Below, piece after piece: positions 8,049-16,761 of a DNA stretch of 41,484 nucleotides (position 1 is the stretch's first letter; each line of letters opens with the position of its first letter). The notes beneath the pieces were generated by a model. It was not told the origin of the DNA, searched no databases, and saw only the letters and a program-made list of their open reading frames with translations. The DNA is from Oscillospiraceae bacterium (GTDB lineage: Bacteria; Bacillota; Clostridia; Oscillospirales; JAKOTC01), in the NCBI GenBank assembly GCA_035353335.1, contig DAOPZJ010000021.1, positions 1 to 41,484 of the forward strand, in the 5' to 3' direction. A program made the position numbers and the translations under genes.

Positions 8049-8872
8049 GACGATTTTCGCGCGGGAAATGCGTCCGCGAATTTCCTGCGGGAATGGATCG
8101 CGCCGGTCGGGCAGACGCCGACGCAGGCGCCGCAGCCCGTGCATTTTGCCGGGTCGATGACCGCGAGATTGTTGTCGAGTACGATGGCGCCGCTCGGGCA
8201 GGTGTTCACGCATTTGCCGCAGCCGAGGCAGCCCGCTTCACAGGTCCTGTGGGTCGTCGCGCCCTTGTCATGGCTGGAACACAGCACGATGTGCGTCGCA
8301 TCGGTCCGGACCAATTTGATCAGGCCTTTCGGACAGGCCTTTGCGCAGGTGGAACACCCCGTGCATTTGCTCTGGTCGACTTTCGCCAGTCCGTGTTCGA
8401 TCTTCATCGCGCCGTAGACGCAGACCGCGGCGCAGTCGCCGAGGCCCATGCAGCCGTAGGTACAGGCGCTGATTCCGCCGTAAAAGGTCGAGGCGGCGGC
8501 ACAGGTCCTGATCCCGCGGTAATTCATTTTGATTTCCACTTTGTCCTTGGAGCCGCCGCAGCAGACGACGGCGGTCTTCGGCACGATCCGGATGACGCCG
8601 AGTCCGGTGATCTTGCCGATCTTTTCGGCGGTCGCCGTTCCGCCGGGCACGCACAGGTAAGCCGGCGCGTTCCCGCCCGCGACCGCGGCCGCGTATTCCG
8701 AACAGCCGGCAAATCCGCAGCCGCCGCAATTCGCGCCCGGAAGCGCGTCGCGGATCTTGGCTTCCCGTTCATCGACCGGAACGGTCATAAACACCGAGCA
8801 GGCCACGAGCAGCACGCCGCCGAACAGCGCGATGGCGGAGACGATGATAATCGGAAGAATGATGTCACTCAT
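8045..8872 (-). CDS. rnfB: Rnf complex subunit RnfB, iron-sulfur protein
   Basis: This 275-aa subunit has one N-terminal membrane helix (residues 3-25), the RnfB-specific cluster site CGGCGFAGC plus Cys74 (C49, C52, C57, C74) and a C-terminal polyferredoxin part. There I count Cys sets at 170-180, 215-225 and 244-254 of the CxxCxxCxxxCP type, plus a further Cys-rich stretch at 124-151. RnfB is the presumed entry point for electrons from reduced ferredoxin. It is the last gene of the operon, four bases after rnfA. The ATG at 8872 follows cggagg at good distance. Confidence 0.95.
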   Translation of the reverse strand: MSDIILPIIIVSAIALFGGVLLVACSVFMTVPVDEREAKIRDALPGANCGGCGFAGCSEYAAAVAGGNAPAYLCVPGGTATAEKIGKITGLGVIRIVPKTAVVCCGGSKDKVEIKMNYRGIRTCAAASTFYGGISACTYGCMGLGDCAAVCVYGAMKIEHGLAKVDQSKCTGCSTCAKACPKGLIKLVRTDATHIVLCSSHDKGATTHRTCEAGCLGCGKCVNTCPSGAIVLDNNLAVIDPAKCTGCGACVGVCPTGAIHSRRKFADAFPARKSS

Positions 8873-8876
8873 AAGA

Positions 8877-9473
8877 TTATTTACCTCCGAAAAGCCCGTC
8901 GGCAAGACCGGCGAAACCGAGCAGACATAACGCCGTGATCGACGCCGCGATCAGTAATATCGGAAGTCCCCGCAGGGATTTCGGCACGTCTCCGGCTTCC
9001 ACTCTCGAGCGGACTCCGGTGAACAGCACCATCGCCACGAGATAGCCGATCCCGCAGCCGAAGGAGTTGACCATCGCCTCGGCGAAGGTGTAGCCCTGGT
9101 CGATGTTCAGAATCGTCACGCCCATGATGGCGCAGTTTGTCGTGATCAGCGGCAGATAAATGCCCATCGCCTTGTACAGCGGCGGAATGTATTTTTTCAG
9201 GACCATCTCGACCAGCTGAACCAAAATCGCGATGACCAGGATGAAGATGATGGTCTGCATATAGCCGAGGCCGTTGGGGTCGAGCAGAAAGATTTGAATC
9301 GGCCAGGTGACCGCCGTCGAGAGCACCATGACGAAGGTGACCGCCGCGCTCATACCCACGGAAGTATTGAGTTTCTGAGAGACCCCGAGGAAAGAACAAA
9401 TGCCGAGAAACTTCGAAAGCACGAAATTGTTGGTCAGAATCGCGGCGATGACAATGGCGAGAATTTTCGTCAT
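8877..9473 (-). CDS. rnfA: Rnf complex membrane subunit RnfA
   Basis: This 198-aa protein has six hydrophobic helices and the conserved ILTNNFVLSKFLGIC and LPLITTNCAIMG segments of the RnfA/NqrE family. In known complexes, RnfA and RnfE form an inverted pair holding an iron-sulfur centre between conserved Cys residues in the membrane. The matching Cys in KFLGIC and TTNCAIMG are present. The ATG at 9473 overlaps the rnfE stop by four bases and is preceded by ggaggggg. Confidence 0.95.
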   Translation of the reverse strand: MTKILAIVIAAILTNNFVLSKFLGICSFLGVSQKLNTSVGMSAAVTFVMVLSTAVTWPIQIFLLDPNGLGYMQTIIFILVIAILVQLVEMVLKKYIPPLYKAMGIYLPLITTNCAIMGVTILNIDQGYTFAEAMVNSFGCGIGYLVAMVLFTGVRSRVEAGDVPKSLRGLPILLIAASITALCLLGFAGLADGLFGGK

Positions 9474-10168
9474 TTCACTTTCACCCCCTCCGGTTCTTTG
9501 GCCGGAATCGCGTCCGCGCAGGCGTCTTTTTCGGCTTTGCCGCAGAATTCGCGCGCGCCGCAGGCCTCGCATCCGGCATTGGTCACCGGTTTGCCGGTGA
9601 TTTTATTGACCAAAGCGATTAAAATGCCGTATACAAAGAAGCCGCCCGGCGGCAGTATCATAATGAGCATCGGCTCGATATGGCCCTGCGTGACGGCCAT
9701 TCCGAAAATCGTGCCGTTCCCGATCAGTTCGCGGATGCTGCCCATCACGAGCAGCGCCGCCGTGAAGCCGATCCCCATTCCGATGCCGTCGAGCACCGAG
9801 GCGAGCACGGTGTTTTTGTTCGCGAACATCTCGGCGCGCGCCAGGATGATGCAGTTGACCGTGATTAACGGCAGATAGATGCCCATCTGCGCGTCGAGTT
9901 CGGGCGTATAGGCCTTGACGAGCATCTGGACGACCGTCACGAAACCGGCGATCACCGTGATGTAAGCGGGGATCCGGATTTTATCGGGGATAATTTTTCG
10001 CAGCAGCGAAATGACGAGATTCGAGCCGACCAGCACAAAAGTCGCCGCAAGCCCCATTCCGAGGGCGTTGCTCGCCATCGTGGTCAGCGCGAGGGTCGGG
10101 CAGGTGCCGAGAATCAACCTGAAAACCGGGTTTTCTTTTAATATTCCGTTGGTCAGCGTCTTCCACAT
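9470..10168 (-). CDS. rnfE: Rnf complex membrane subunit RnfE
   Basis: This 232-aa protein has six membrane helices and the family segments NPVFRLILGTCPTLA and YLPLITVNCIILARAE. It pairs with RnfA. After the last helix (about residue 195) there is a polar tail of about 35 residues with four Cys spaced as CEACGAREFC and a later C. This suggests a metal or Fe-S site, or simply redox-active thiols. The ATG at 10168 shares one base with the rnfG stop, and a GTG just upstream is less likely. Confidence 0.95.
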   Translation of the reverse strand: MWKTLTNGILKENPVFRLILGTCPTLALTTMASNALGMGLAATFVLVGSNLVISLLRKIIPDKIRIPAYITVIAGFVTVVQMLVKAYTPELDAQMGIYLPLITVNCIILARAEMFANKNTVLASVLDGIGMGIGFTAALLVMGSIRELIGNGTIFGMAVTQGHIEPMLIMILPPGGFFVYGILIALVNKITGKPVTNAGCEACGAREFCGKAEKDACADAIPAKEPEGVKVK

Positions 10169-11223
10169 CACTGCTTACCTCCGTTAAAGTGCGCAAGCAC
10201 CGTATTGACCGCATCGGTGATCGCCTTTGAGGTGATCGTCGCGCCCGAAATGGCGCTGATCTGGTCATCGGATTTTGCCGTACCCCTGACAACCGAGAAC
10301 TGCTTGACGTTTTTATCGGTGAATTGACCGTAAAACGCGGGGTCTTCGGCCTTTTGACCCCTGCCCGGAGTCTCGGAAGAAGCCAAAATCGAGACGCCGG
10401 CTACGACGCCGTCCGCTTTAATGCCGACCAGCAGTGTGATCGGACCGGCGTAACCCTCACTATCGATCAAATAAGCCCTTCCGAGGGCGACACCGTTGAT
10501 ATCCGTACAATCATAATAAGTGAATTTATTGCTGACAGTTCCGGTGTTTTTGGTTGTTCCGGGCAATAATAATTTGATGTTTTCAAGGATTTTCGTGTCT
10601 ACAGCTGTATTCGATTCGGTGACCGGGACCGCAGACGAAACTTCGGATGAGACCTCAGACGCGGCCGCAGAGGTAACCGCTTGCCCACTGCCGTTAAAAT
10701 GTTCTAACACGGTATTGACGGCGTCGGTGATCGCCTTTGAGGTGATCGTCGCGCCCGAAATGGCGTTGATCTGGTCGTCGGCCTTCGCGTCGCTTTTTAC
10801 AACCGTGAACGAATCTGCTTTTTTATCGGCAAACTGTCCGTAAAAATCGGGGCTTTCGGCTTTTTTGCCCATCCCCGGGGTCTCGGAGGAGGAGACGATC
10901 GAAATTCCAGCGACGGTGCCGTCCGGTTTGACGCCGACCATCAGCGAGATCGGGCCGCCGTAACCTTTGGCGTCGATCAGATAAACTCTGCCGAGCGACT
11001 TTCCGTCCGAACCGGAACAATCGTAATAGGTGAACGCGTCGCACTCGGTCTCGGTGTTTTCGGTCGTGCCGGGCAGAAGCAGGGCGATGTTCTCGGTGAC
11101 TTTCGCGGCATCTTCGGCAGCGATTTTTTCGGCGGTGAAATAATTGGTGACCGAGACCGCCGCGGCGACCGTGAAGCACAAAATCAACAGCACCAAAATC
11201 GGTTTCAGATAGTGTTTGTTCAT
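10168..11223 (-). CDS. rnfG: RnfG with two tandem FMN-binding domains
   Basis: RnfG usually has one membrane anchor and one FMN-binding domain, about 180-210 aa in all. This one has 351 aa: an anchor (residues 8-28), a first FMN domain (about 41-178), a Ser/Ala/Val linker (179-210) and a second FMN domain (211-348). Both domains carry the complete flavinylation motif SGATIT (156-161 and 326-331), so both threonines could bear covalent FMN. The copies align without gaps at a 170-residue offset, with about 95 of 140 identical positions by hand count. The flavin would sit on the outer membrane face and pass electrons between RnfD/E and the rest. rnfD ends at 11220, so the genes overlap by four bases. 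Confidence 0.95.
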   Translation of the reverse strand: MNKHYLKPILVLLILCFTVAAAVSVTNYFTAEKIAAEDAAKVTENIALLLPGTTENTETECDAFTYYDCSGSDGKSLGRVYLIDAKGYGGPISLMVGVKPDGTVAGISIVSSSETPGMGKKAESPDFYGQFADKKADSFTVVKSDAKADDQINAISGATITSKAITDAVNTVLEHFNGSGQAVTSAAASEVSSEVSSAVPVTESNTAVDTKILENIKLLLPGTTKNTGTVSNKFTYYDCTDINGVALGRAYLIDSEGYAGPITLLVGIKADGVVAGVSILASSETPGRGQKAEDPAFYGQFTDKNVKQFSVVRGTAKSDDQISAISGATITSKAITDAVNTVLAHFNGGKQ

Positions 11224-12197
11224 GGTTTCGCCGCCTCCTTCGGGGGGCCTTTCAGACGCCTTTTGCGGTCAGTGCCGAACGGGCGCGGATAGGTCGCCAT
11301 CTCGATCAACGGCGTCAATACGTTCATAATCAAAATCGAATAGGAGACGCCCTCGGGCAGATTCGACCACAGCCTTATCACGACCGTGAAAAAGCCGCAG
11401 CCGATGCCGAAAATCACTTTCGCCAAGAGATTCGTCGGGCTGGTGGCATAGTCGGTGGCCATAAAGACCGCGCCCAGAATCAGGCCTCCGGAGAGCATCT
11501 GCATCACCGGGTCCGCGCCGAATATCCGGGTGAGCAGCCCGACCGTACCGATAAAACAGAGCGGGATGACCGGCGTAATGACTTTTCGGATAAACAGATA
11601 AAGACCGCCCGCCAAAAGCAGCAGACGGCTGACTTCCCCGATGCAGCCGATCGTGTCCACATTGCCGACCAAAGCGCCTAAAATCGTCGTGCCGTCCGGG
11701 ACAAGCACGGTGCCGGTCTTCATCATCGCAAGCGGCGTCGCCGAGGAGACGCCGTCATAGGCCGTCCGCCAGGCGGTCATCGCCGTCGGAAAAGAGACGA
11801 GCAAAACGATGCGCGCGGTGATCGCGGGATTCGCGAAATTCTGCCCGATACCGCCGAAGCACTGTTTGACGATGACGATGGCGGTGAAAGCGCCGATCAC
11901 GGCCATCCAGACCGGGAATTTCGGCGGGAGGTTATAAGCGAGCAAAAGCCCGGTCACGACCGCTGAGAGGTCGCCGACCGAGTTTTCGCGTTTGGTGAGT
12001 TTCCTGAAAAGATATTCAAACACAACAGCCGCAGCCACCGTCGACACGATCAGCACGGCGCTGTACCACCCGAACATCACGCACCCCGCGATTCCCGCGG
12101 GCAGCAGCGCGATGATCACGTCGAGCATAATGCGCCGCGTGGACGAAGCGGTGGTCATGTGCGGCGAGGAGGTGACGATAAACCGTTTTTCCATCAT
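11220..12197 (-). CDS. rnfD: Rnf complex membrane subunit RnfD
   Basis: This 325-aa protein has about nine or ten membrane helices and the RnfD/NqrB-type flavin site SSATPL (residues 151-156, Thr154 the expected FMN-phosphate acceptor). The segments GIGQNFANPA and MATDYATSPT are family hallmarks. It carries electrons through the membrane and takes part in ion pumping. Whether Na+ or H+ is moved cannot be read here. Two adjacent ATG codons (12197, 12194) overlap the rnfC stop. I take the first, since it gives the ATGA overlap and follows ggaggg closely. Confidence 0.94.
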   Translation of the reverse strand: MMEKRFIVTSSPHMTTASSTRRIMLDVIIALLPAGIAGCVMFGWYSAVLIVSTVAAAVVFEYLFRKLTKRENSVGDLSAVVTGLLLAYNLPPKFPVWMAVIGAFTAIVIVKQCFGGIGQNFANPAITARIVLLVSFPTAMTAWRTAYDGVSSATPLAMMKTGTVLVPDGTTILGALVGNVDTIGCIGEVSRLLLLAGGLYLFIRKVITPVIPLCFIGTVGLLTRIFGADPVMQMLSGGLILGAVFMATDYATSPTNLLAKVIFGIGCGFFTVVIRLWSNLPEGVSYSILIMNVLTPLIEMATYPRPFGTDRKRRLKGPPKEAAKP

Positions 12198-13537
12198 CTT
12201 TTCCCTCCCTGCTTTTTGGCGTAGACCTTGCCGAGCCGCATCATCTGGGTCAGCTGCCGCCTGGCCGGGCAGATATAAGAGCAGCACCCGCACTCGACGC
12301 AGTCCATCACGCCTTTTTTCTCCAAATCCGCGGCGTCGCCGCGCAGGTAGGCCTTATATAATTCATACGGCGCGAGGTTCATCGGGCAGGTATTCGCGCA
12401 GCGGCCGCAGCGGATGCAGGGTTGCTCGGGTTCCTTTTCCCCGCCCGCTCCGGCAAAAATCAGAATCGCGTTGTTTTGTTTGAGCACCGGTTGTTCGTCG
12501 GTGTAGACGCAGATGCCCATCATCGGGCCGCCCATGATGATGCGGTTGGCGTCCGGCGCGTAGCCGCCGCAGAACTCCACGATGTCTTTGATCCGGGTTC
12601 CGATGGTCACGCGCAGGTTGCCGGGGTTTTTGACGCCGTTGCCGTCAATGGTCATCCGGCGGGCGACGAGCGGCATCCCGTCTTTGAGATATCGGCTGAT
12701 AAACGCCGTGGAGGTGATGTTCATCACAACGCAGCCGACGTCGGACGGCAGTTTTCCCGCAGGGACTCTGCGTCCGGTGGTGCTGTAAATCAACATTTTT
12801 TCCGCGCCCTGGGGATATCGGGTCGGGATGGACTGCACGCGGATCCGATGTCCTTCGGTCGTGCAGGTCTTTGCGACTTTGGTCAGCTCCGCGATGGCGA
12901 TGGGCTTGTCGTTTTCGATGGCGATCACGATCTCTTTGGCGTTGAAGTGTTCGGCCGTGACCATAATGCCGTTCATGATGTCCCAGGTGTTTTCGCGGCT
13001 CTCGCGGTTGTCGGAGGTTATGTAGGGCTCGCATTCGGCGCCGTTGATGATGAGCGTGTCAATGCAGTTTTGTTTGTAAAGCGCGAATTTGACGTGCGCC
13101 GGGAAACCCGCGCCGCCGAGGCCCACAAGGCCGGACGCGCGCACCGCGGTCACCAAATCCTCTTTGCCGTGGACGTGGGGAGGGGTGACGCCGCCGAAAA
13201 CGCGGTGTTGGCCGTCGTTTTCGATTTCGACGGCGGCCGTTTTCGTGCCGCCCGGGAGGATGATCTCGCTGATTGCGAGGACTTTTCCGCTCACGCCCGA
13301 ATGAATCGGCGCGCAGATCTGTGCGGTGCTGTCGCCGATGATCTGACCGATTTCCACGCGGTCGCCTTTTGCGACCGTGGGAATACAGGGCGCCCCGATA
13401 TGCTGGAGCATGGAGACAACCACCCTCTCCGGCGCGGGCATTTCGACCGTCGCGCACTCCACGGTGTTCTTGCAGTGCGGCGGATGAACGCCTCTTTCCA
13501 TGCCGAAAAGAGCGGAGATTCGTCCGTTTAGTCCCAT
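12194..13537 (-). CDS. rnfC: Rnf complex subunit RnfC, NADH-binding
   Basis: This 447-aa peripheral subunit resembles NuoF: the nucleotide/FMN loop GLGGAGFPAHVK lies at residues 139-150. Two [4Fe-4S] sites follow near the C-terminus (C374-C384 in CIRCGRCANTCP and C413-C423 in CVECGCCSYICP). It exchanges electrons with NAD(H) at the cytoplasmic face. It is the first gene of the operon C-D-G-E-A-B, the common order. The ATG at 13537 is chosen because aaggaaggg lies eight bases upstream. The longer frame to 13576 has no such site and would overlap the promoter. Confidence 0.96.
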   Translation of the reverse strand: MGLNGRISALFGMERGVHPPHCKNTVECATVEMPAPERVVVSMLQHIGAPCIPTVAKGDRVEIGQIIGDSTAQICAPIHSGVSGKVLAISEIILPGGTKTAAVEIENDGQHRVFGGVTPPHVHGKEDLVTAVRASGLVGLGGAGFPAHVKFALYKQNCIDTLIINGAECEPYITSDNRESRENTWDIMNGIMVTAEHFNAKEIVIAIENDKPIAIAELTKVAKTCTTEGHRIRVQSIPTRYPQGAEKMLIYSTTGRRVPAGKLPSDVGCVVMNITSTAFISRYLKDGMPLVARRMTIDGNGVKNPGNLRVTIGTRIKDIVEFCGGYAPDANRIIMGGPMMGICVYTDEQPVLKQNNAILIFAGAGGEKEPEQPCIRCGRCANTCPMNLAPYELYKAYLRGDAADLEKKGVMDCVECGCCSYICPARRQLTQMMRLGKVYAKKQGGKR

Positions 13538-13566
13538 CGACTCATCCCTTCCTTGGTTCTGCCGTA

Positions 13567-13595
13567 ATTTTAACATAAATGAATTTTGGTGTCAA
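13567..13595 (-). promoter_or_regulatory. Promoter of the rnf operon
   Basis: On the minus strand a consensus TTGACA (13590-13595) and TAAAAT (13567-13572) are spaced by 17 bases, about 30 bases before the rnfC start. The -35 box is part of a directly repeated 9-mer. Confidence 0.8.
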
Positions 13596-13612
13596 CGGGA
13601 AATGGTGTCAAC
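13588..13612. repeat. Direct 9-mer repeat at the rnf -35 region
   Basis: The sequence ggtgtcaac occurs at 13588-13596 and again at 13604-13612, a 16-base step. One copy covers the -35 box and the other lies upstream. It may be an activator site or a relic of promoter duplication. Confidence 0.45.
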
Positions 13613-13722
13613 TTTACCCCCAAGAGTCAGTATATATAGGGAAGCGTTGTTCCCGTTGGGGAAATCAATGCTTCACGATACAAGCCGTTTAAACCGCCCG
13701 ACCATTCGGAAAAGAGGATTAA

Positions 13723-14772
13723 ATGAGCGAAAAGCGCCGCGGCGTCACCGCCGTTTTCATTTTCATCATTTGCGCCGCCTGCCTGGGCCTTCTTGCCGCG
13801 TTTCCGCGGCAGACGGCGGCCGGCATTTCGCACGGGCTGACGCTGGCGGCGGGCCTGTTCATCCCCGCGATGCTCCCGATGTATTTTCTCGTCTTTTTCA
13901 TCGCCGGGACTCCCGCCGAGGCGGTGCTTCGCAAACTGCTCTCCCCGCTCTGCCGGTTTTTCCGGGTAAGTGACGGCGGCGCCATCGTGCTCGTATCGGG
14001 TTTTCTGGGCGGTTATCCGTCGGGCGCGATCGCCGCGAAAAAACAGCTCGAACGGGGCGCGTTAAGCCCGGAAGAAGCCGGACGGTTGATGATTTTCTGC
14101 ATCAACCCGGGTCCGTCTTTCGTGATCGGCGCGGTCGGCGGAACTCTTTTCAACAGCGTCAAAGCGGGCTTTTTATTGATGTTTTCGGGCTGGGCGGCCT
14201 CCGCGGTGCTCGCGCTTGTCAGCCGCGTCAAAACCCTGAAAGTTTTCCCGAAGCAAAGCAAAGAGGCCTATGAACCTCTGTCGGCCGTCTTCTGCGACGC
14301 CGTCTCGGGCGCGGCGGGCGCGTCTTTGACCGCCTGCGCGGCGATCGCGCTTTCCTGCGCGGCCGTCTCCGTGCTCTCGGAGATTTTCGGCGGCGGTACG
14401 ATGATTTTATCGCCGTTATTCGAAGTCACCGGCGGCGTCGGCGCACTCAGCCGAACCGGCTCGCTGCCCTTTTGCGCGGCAGCGCTCGGTTTCGGCGGCG
14501 TCTCGGTCATAATTCAGATCGTCTCGTTCAGCGCACGGTTTTTCGGTTTGAAAAAACTCTTTTTCTTCCGATTCGCCCACGCTGCGCTCTCCGCCGGTTT
14601 CGCGGCTGTGCTCACGCTGATTTTCCCGGTCGAAATACATGAAGTCACAGCCGAGACCCTTGCGGCCGTTCGGGAAAACCAAGTGCCGGCGGCGCTGCTG
14701 CTCGTGTTCTGCGGATTCGCACTCTCGCTTGCAAATTTGCTCCGAAAGCGGTATAATGAGAACGGTCTTTAA
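13723..14772 (+). CDS. ylbJ: YlbJ-like sporulation membrane protein
   Basis: This 349-aa protein has about eight to ten hydrophobic helices. The segments GFLGGYPSGAIAAKKQ (about 103-118) and MIFCINPGPSFVIGAVGG are typical of the YlbJ branch of nucleoside-recognition/gate-domain proteins. In Bacillus subtilis ylbJ is needed for normal spore cortex. The transported compound is unknown. The start follows aagagga at close spacing. It is divergent from the rnf operon. The gene name rests on motif memory, and another gate-domain paralogue is possible. Confidence 0.8.
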   Translation: MSEKRRGVTAVFIFIICAACLGLLAAFPRQTAAGISHGLTLAAGLFIPAMLPMYFLVFFIAGTPAEAVLRKLLSPLCRFFRVSDGGAIVLVSGFLGGYPSGAIAAKKQLERGALSPEEAGRLMIFCINPGPSFVIGAVGGTLFNSVKAGFLLMFSGWAASAVLALVSRVKTLKVFPKQSKEAYEPLSAVFCDAVSGAAGASLTACAAIALSCAAVSVLSEIFGGGTMILSPLFEVTGGVGALSRTGSLPFCAAALGFGGVSVIIQIVSFSARFFGLKKLFFFRFAHAALSAGFAAVLTLIFPVEIHEVTAETLAAVRENQVPAALLLVFCGFALSLANLLRKRYNENGL

Positions 14773-14831
14773 AAGCCGCGAATGAATCTGACAGCAGCTC
14801 TTTATTTTTGATGCGATAAAGGATATCGATT

Positions 14832-15029
14832 ATGAAAAATACCGAGGATAAGAAAATCACGCCCGCCTGCGCCTATTGCACACTCGGCATCGGGAAATCC
14901 GAATGCCGCAGACGCGCCGAAACGCGGGGCAAAACCGCCTGTTTCCGCTTTAAATACGACCCTTTGCTGCGCGTTCCGAAACCGCCGCGTGTTCTTGCCG
15001 AACACTCGGAGAACGAGTTCAAGCTATAA
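14832..15029 (+). CDS. Small Cys-containing conserved protein
   Basis: This 65-aa basic protein has four Cys (CAYCTLGIGKSEC and a later C) followed by a FKYDPLLRVPKPP segment. I recall similar small proteins with an F-K/R-Y-D-P-L-x-R-V-P motif in other Clostridia. The function is unknown. The Cys spacing suggests a metal site. An aagga lies upstream of the ATG, and a terminator follows directly. Both support a real gene. Confidence 0.7.
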   Translation: MKNTEDKKITPACAYCTLGIGKSECRRRAETRGKTACFRFKYDPLLRVPKPPRVLAEHSENEFKL

Positions 15030-15040
15030 AACATAAAATC

Positions 15041-15068
15041 AGCCGCCGGATTGCTCCGACGGCTTTTT
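15041..15068 (+). terminator. Intrinsic terminator
   Basis: A 10-bp stem with one mismatch (15041-15050 with 15055-15064, ttgc loop) is followed by five T. It ends the small Cys gene and lies just before the 3' end of the convergent membrane-protein gene. Confidence 0.75.
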
Positions 15069-15074
15069 GATTGC

Positions 15075-16568
15075 TTATGATTGATTTGCCAGTCGCTCGA
15101 ACAACCGGTAATCCGCATCTTCATAGATCAGTTTATACCCGGCGTCATGCGGCAGACAGGTGTATAAAACATCGCCTTTCGGCACCAAAAGGTGCGTAAA
15201 ATCATATCTGCTCAAAAAATCCTGATAATAGATCCGTCCCCTCTGGAGGTCATAATACTCCCGCATGATGTCTTTTTTGCCGTTGTTATTTTTGACAAAG
15301 ACCTCCGCCCTGGGGTCAATGTAACACCTGAACCCCATATATTCGGCATAACCGCCGACGTCATAAGAAGTATATACGACAGCGGTATCGGGATCGGCAT
15401 GCTCCAGAAGATAACCCACCGCGTCCGCTCCGTCGGGTTTGGAAGCGAATCGAACCGATTTCTGATATTTATCCGCGAGCCCGAAAACGAGCGCCGCGCA
15501 AACGGCAGCGATTAATAAAATTCTGATCAAAACCTGCCGTTTCGGAGAAGACGGCGTTTTTTCTTTTATTTTTGCCTCCCGTAAAAAGTAACTGAGCGGG
15601 AAAAGGCCGCAGATCGAAAAGAACAAAAATCCCCGCATCGAAGAAAGCGCGAGAAATGCCGTTCCGAGCGTCAGCAAGACATAGCGGAGTTTTGTGTTCC
15701 CTTTTTTATAAAGTATATATGTCAGTGTCACCGCCAGGAGAGTTCCGAAAATCCACTTTCCGAAACCGACATTGATGTCGGCGGGCAGCATCTCCTGCAC
15801 CATATAGCTGATTTCGGGGTACCCGTAAGATTTGAACAGATAGGTCATCGCGTCAAACCCGTAAGGATTCGCGAATCCCGCCGCAAACATCAGGATTGAA
15901 ACGATCAAAAACGATATTTTCGGATATCCCTGCCCCTTGATAAACAGAAAGCGGAACTTGAAAGCATCGATCCAATACGGGATTAAAATCACAAACAACA
16001 TCGGCCACATCGCGGCGTGAAAATTTATTTCCAACGCCGATAAAACGGGCAGAATATACAGGTATTCCTTTTTCCCCCTGATAATATAACTCTCGAGGCA
16101 AAAAATCTCCAGTACAATCAAAAGTGTGGAAATGATATACGGCCTTGTCACCATGAACGGCGTGATCAATGCGCCGGTCAGCATCGTTATCCCGTAAGAG
16201 ACAATGAAATTGTTTTCCGAGACCAGCATGCTGATTTTATAGAGGATAAAAACGATCAGGCAGTAAAAAATCATGACCAAAGCGAACAGGCCGAAGACGC
16301 CGAGCTTTGCGTACACCGTCCAAAACAGCGACGAAGTCAGCCATTGCTGCATCACAAACGAAAGGCCCTCATGAACCGTGAACGGCTCCGTGACGGGAAA
16401 TCCGTTATGAAGAACGTATCTTCCGCTGTTCAATAAAAACCAGACGTCGTTGTCAAGCGCCTGACTGATCAGCAGACACGGGATAAAAATCAGGAAAAAA
16501 AGGCCTTTTTGCGCTTTTTGATTTTGATTCGATTTGATATTTTCCAAAATTCCACCGGCTTTCCCCAA
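15075..16568 (-). CDS. Polytopic membrane protein, possibly GT-C glycosyltransferase-like
   Basis: This 497-aa protein has about ten to twelve hydrophobic helices and a soluble C-terminal domain of about 110 residues. The first loop begins DNDVWFLLNSGRYVLHNG and continues TEPFT. That acidic-aromatic loop after helix 1 resembles GT-C-type enzymes that use polyprenyl-linked sugars. The link is tentative. The frame opens with TTG at 16568, 19 bases after the predicted transcription start. A second TTG at 16547 is the alternative start, and neither has a strong ribosome site. Confidence 0.75.
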   Translation of the reverse strand: MGKAGGILENIKSNQNQKAQKGLFFLIFIPCLLISQALDNDVWFLLNSGRYVLHNGFPVTEPFTVHEGLSFVMQQWLTSSLFWTVYAKLGVFGLFALVMIFYCLIVFILYKISMLVSENNFIVSYGITMLTGALITPFMVTRPYIISTLLIVLEIFCLESYIIRGKKEYLYILPVLSALEINFHAAMWPMLFVILIPYWIDAFKFRFLFIKGQGYPKISFLIVSILMFAAGFANPYGFDAMTYLFKSYGYPEISYMVQEMLPADINVGFGKWIFGTLLAVTLTYILYKKGNTKLRYVLLTLGTAFLALSSMRGFLFFSICGLFPLSYFLREAKIKEKTPSSPKRQVLIRILLIAAVCAALVFGLADKYQKSVRFASKPDGADAVGYLLEHADPDTAVVYTSYDVGGYAEYMGFRCYIDPRAEVFVKNNNGKKDIMREYYDLQRGRIYYQDFLSRYDFTHLLVPKGDVLYTCLPHDAGYKLIYEDADYRLFERLANQS

Positions 16569-16593
16569 GAAATCCGATTTTTCGTTCGGGATT

Positions 16594-16622
16594 ATTATAA
16601 CATTCCTTTCGGGATATTACAA
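16594..16622 (-). promoter_or_regulatory. Promoter for the polytopic membrane protein gene
   Basis: On the minus strand TTGTAA (16617-16622) and TATAAT (16594-16599) are separated by 17 bases. The gene follows within about 20 bases. Confidence 0.6.
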
Positions 16623-16761
16623 TAATAAGCATATGAGGCACTCTTTTACCAAATTTGTACGGAGCTTCCGCCATCGAATAAAAACGGGCATTTTGCAGAT
16701 AATGATTGGGAAATGTCGCAACATGCGGCAAAAAATCTGCAAATTCGGAGGAATTTCATAT

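Noticed and set aside
8042..8938. 298-aa open frame opposite rnfB
   Set aside because: Shadow of the Cys-rich RnfB frame; Ala/Arg/Asp-rich with no motif.
12422..13531. 369-aa open frame opposite rnfC
   Set aside because: Low-complexity Asp/Val/His/Arg-rich shadow of rnfC; no domain.
16670..16705. Possible sigma-G promoter before spoVT
   Set aside because: gaata is present but the -10 match is poor; not enough to call.
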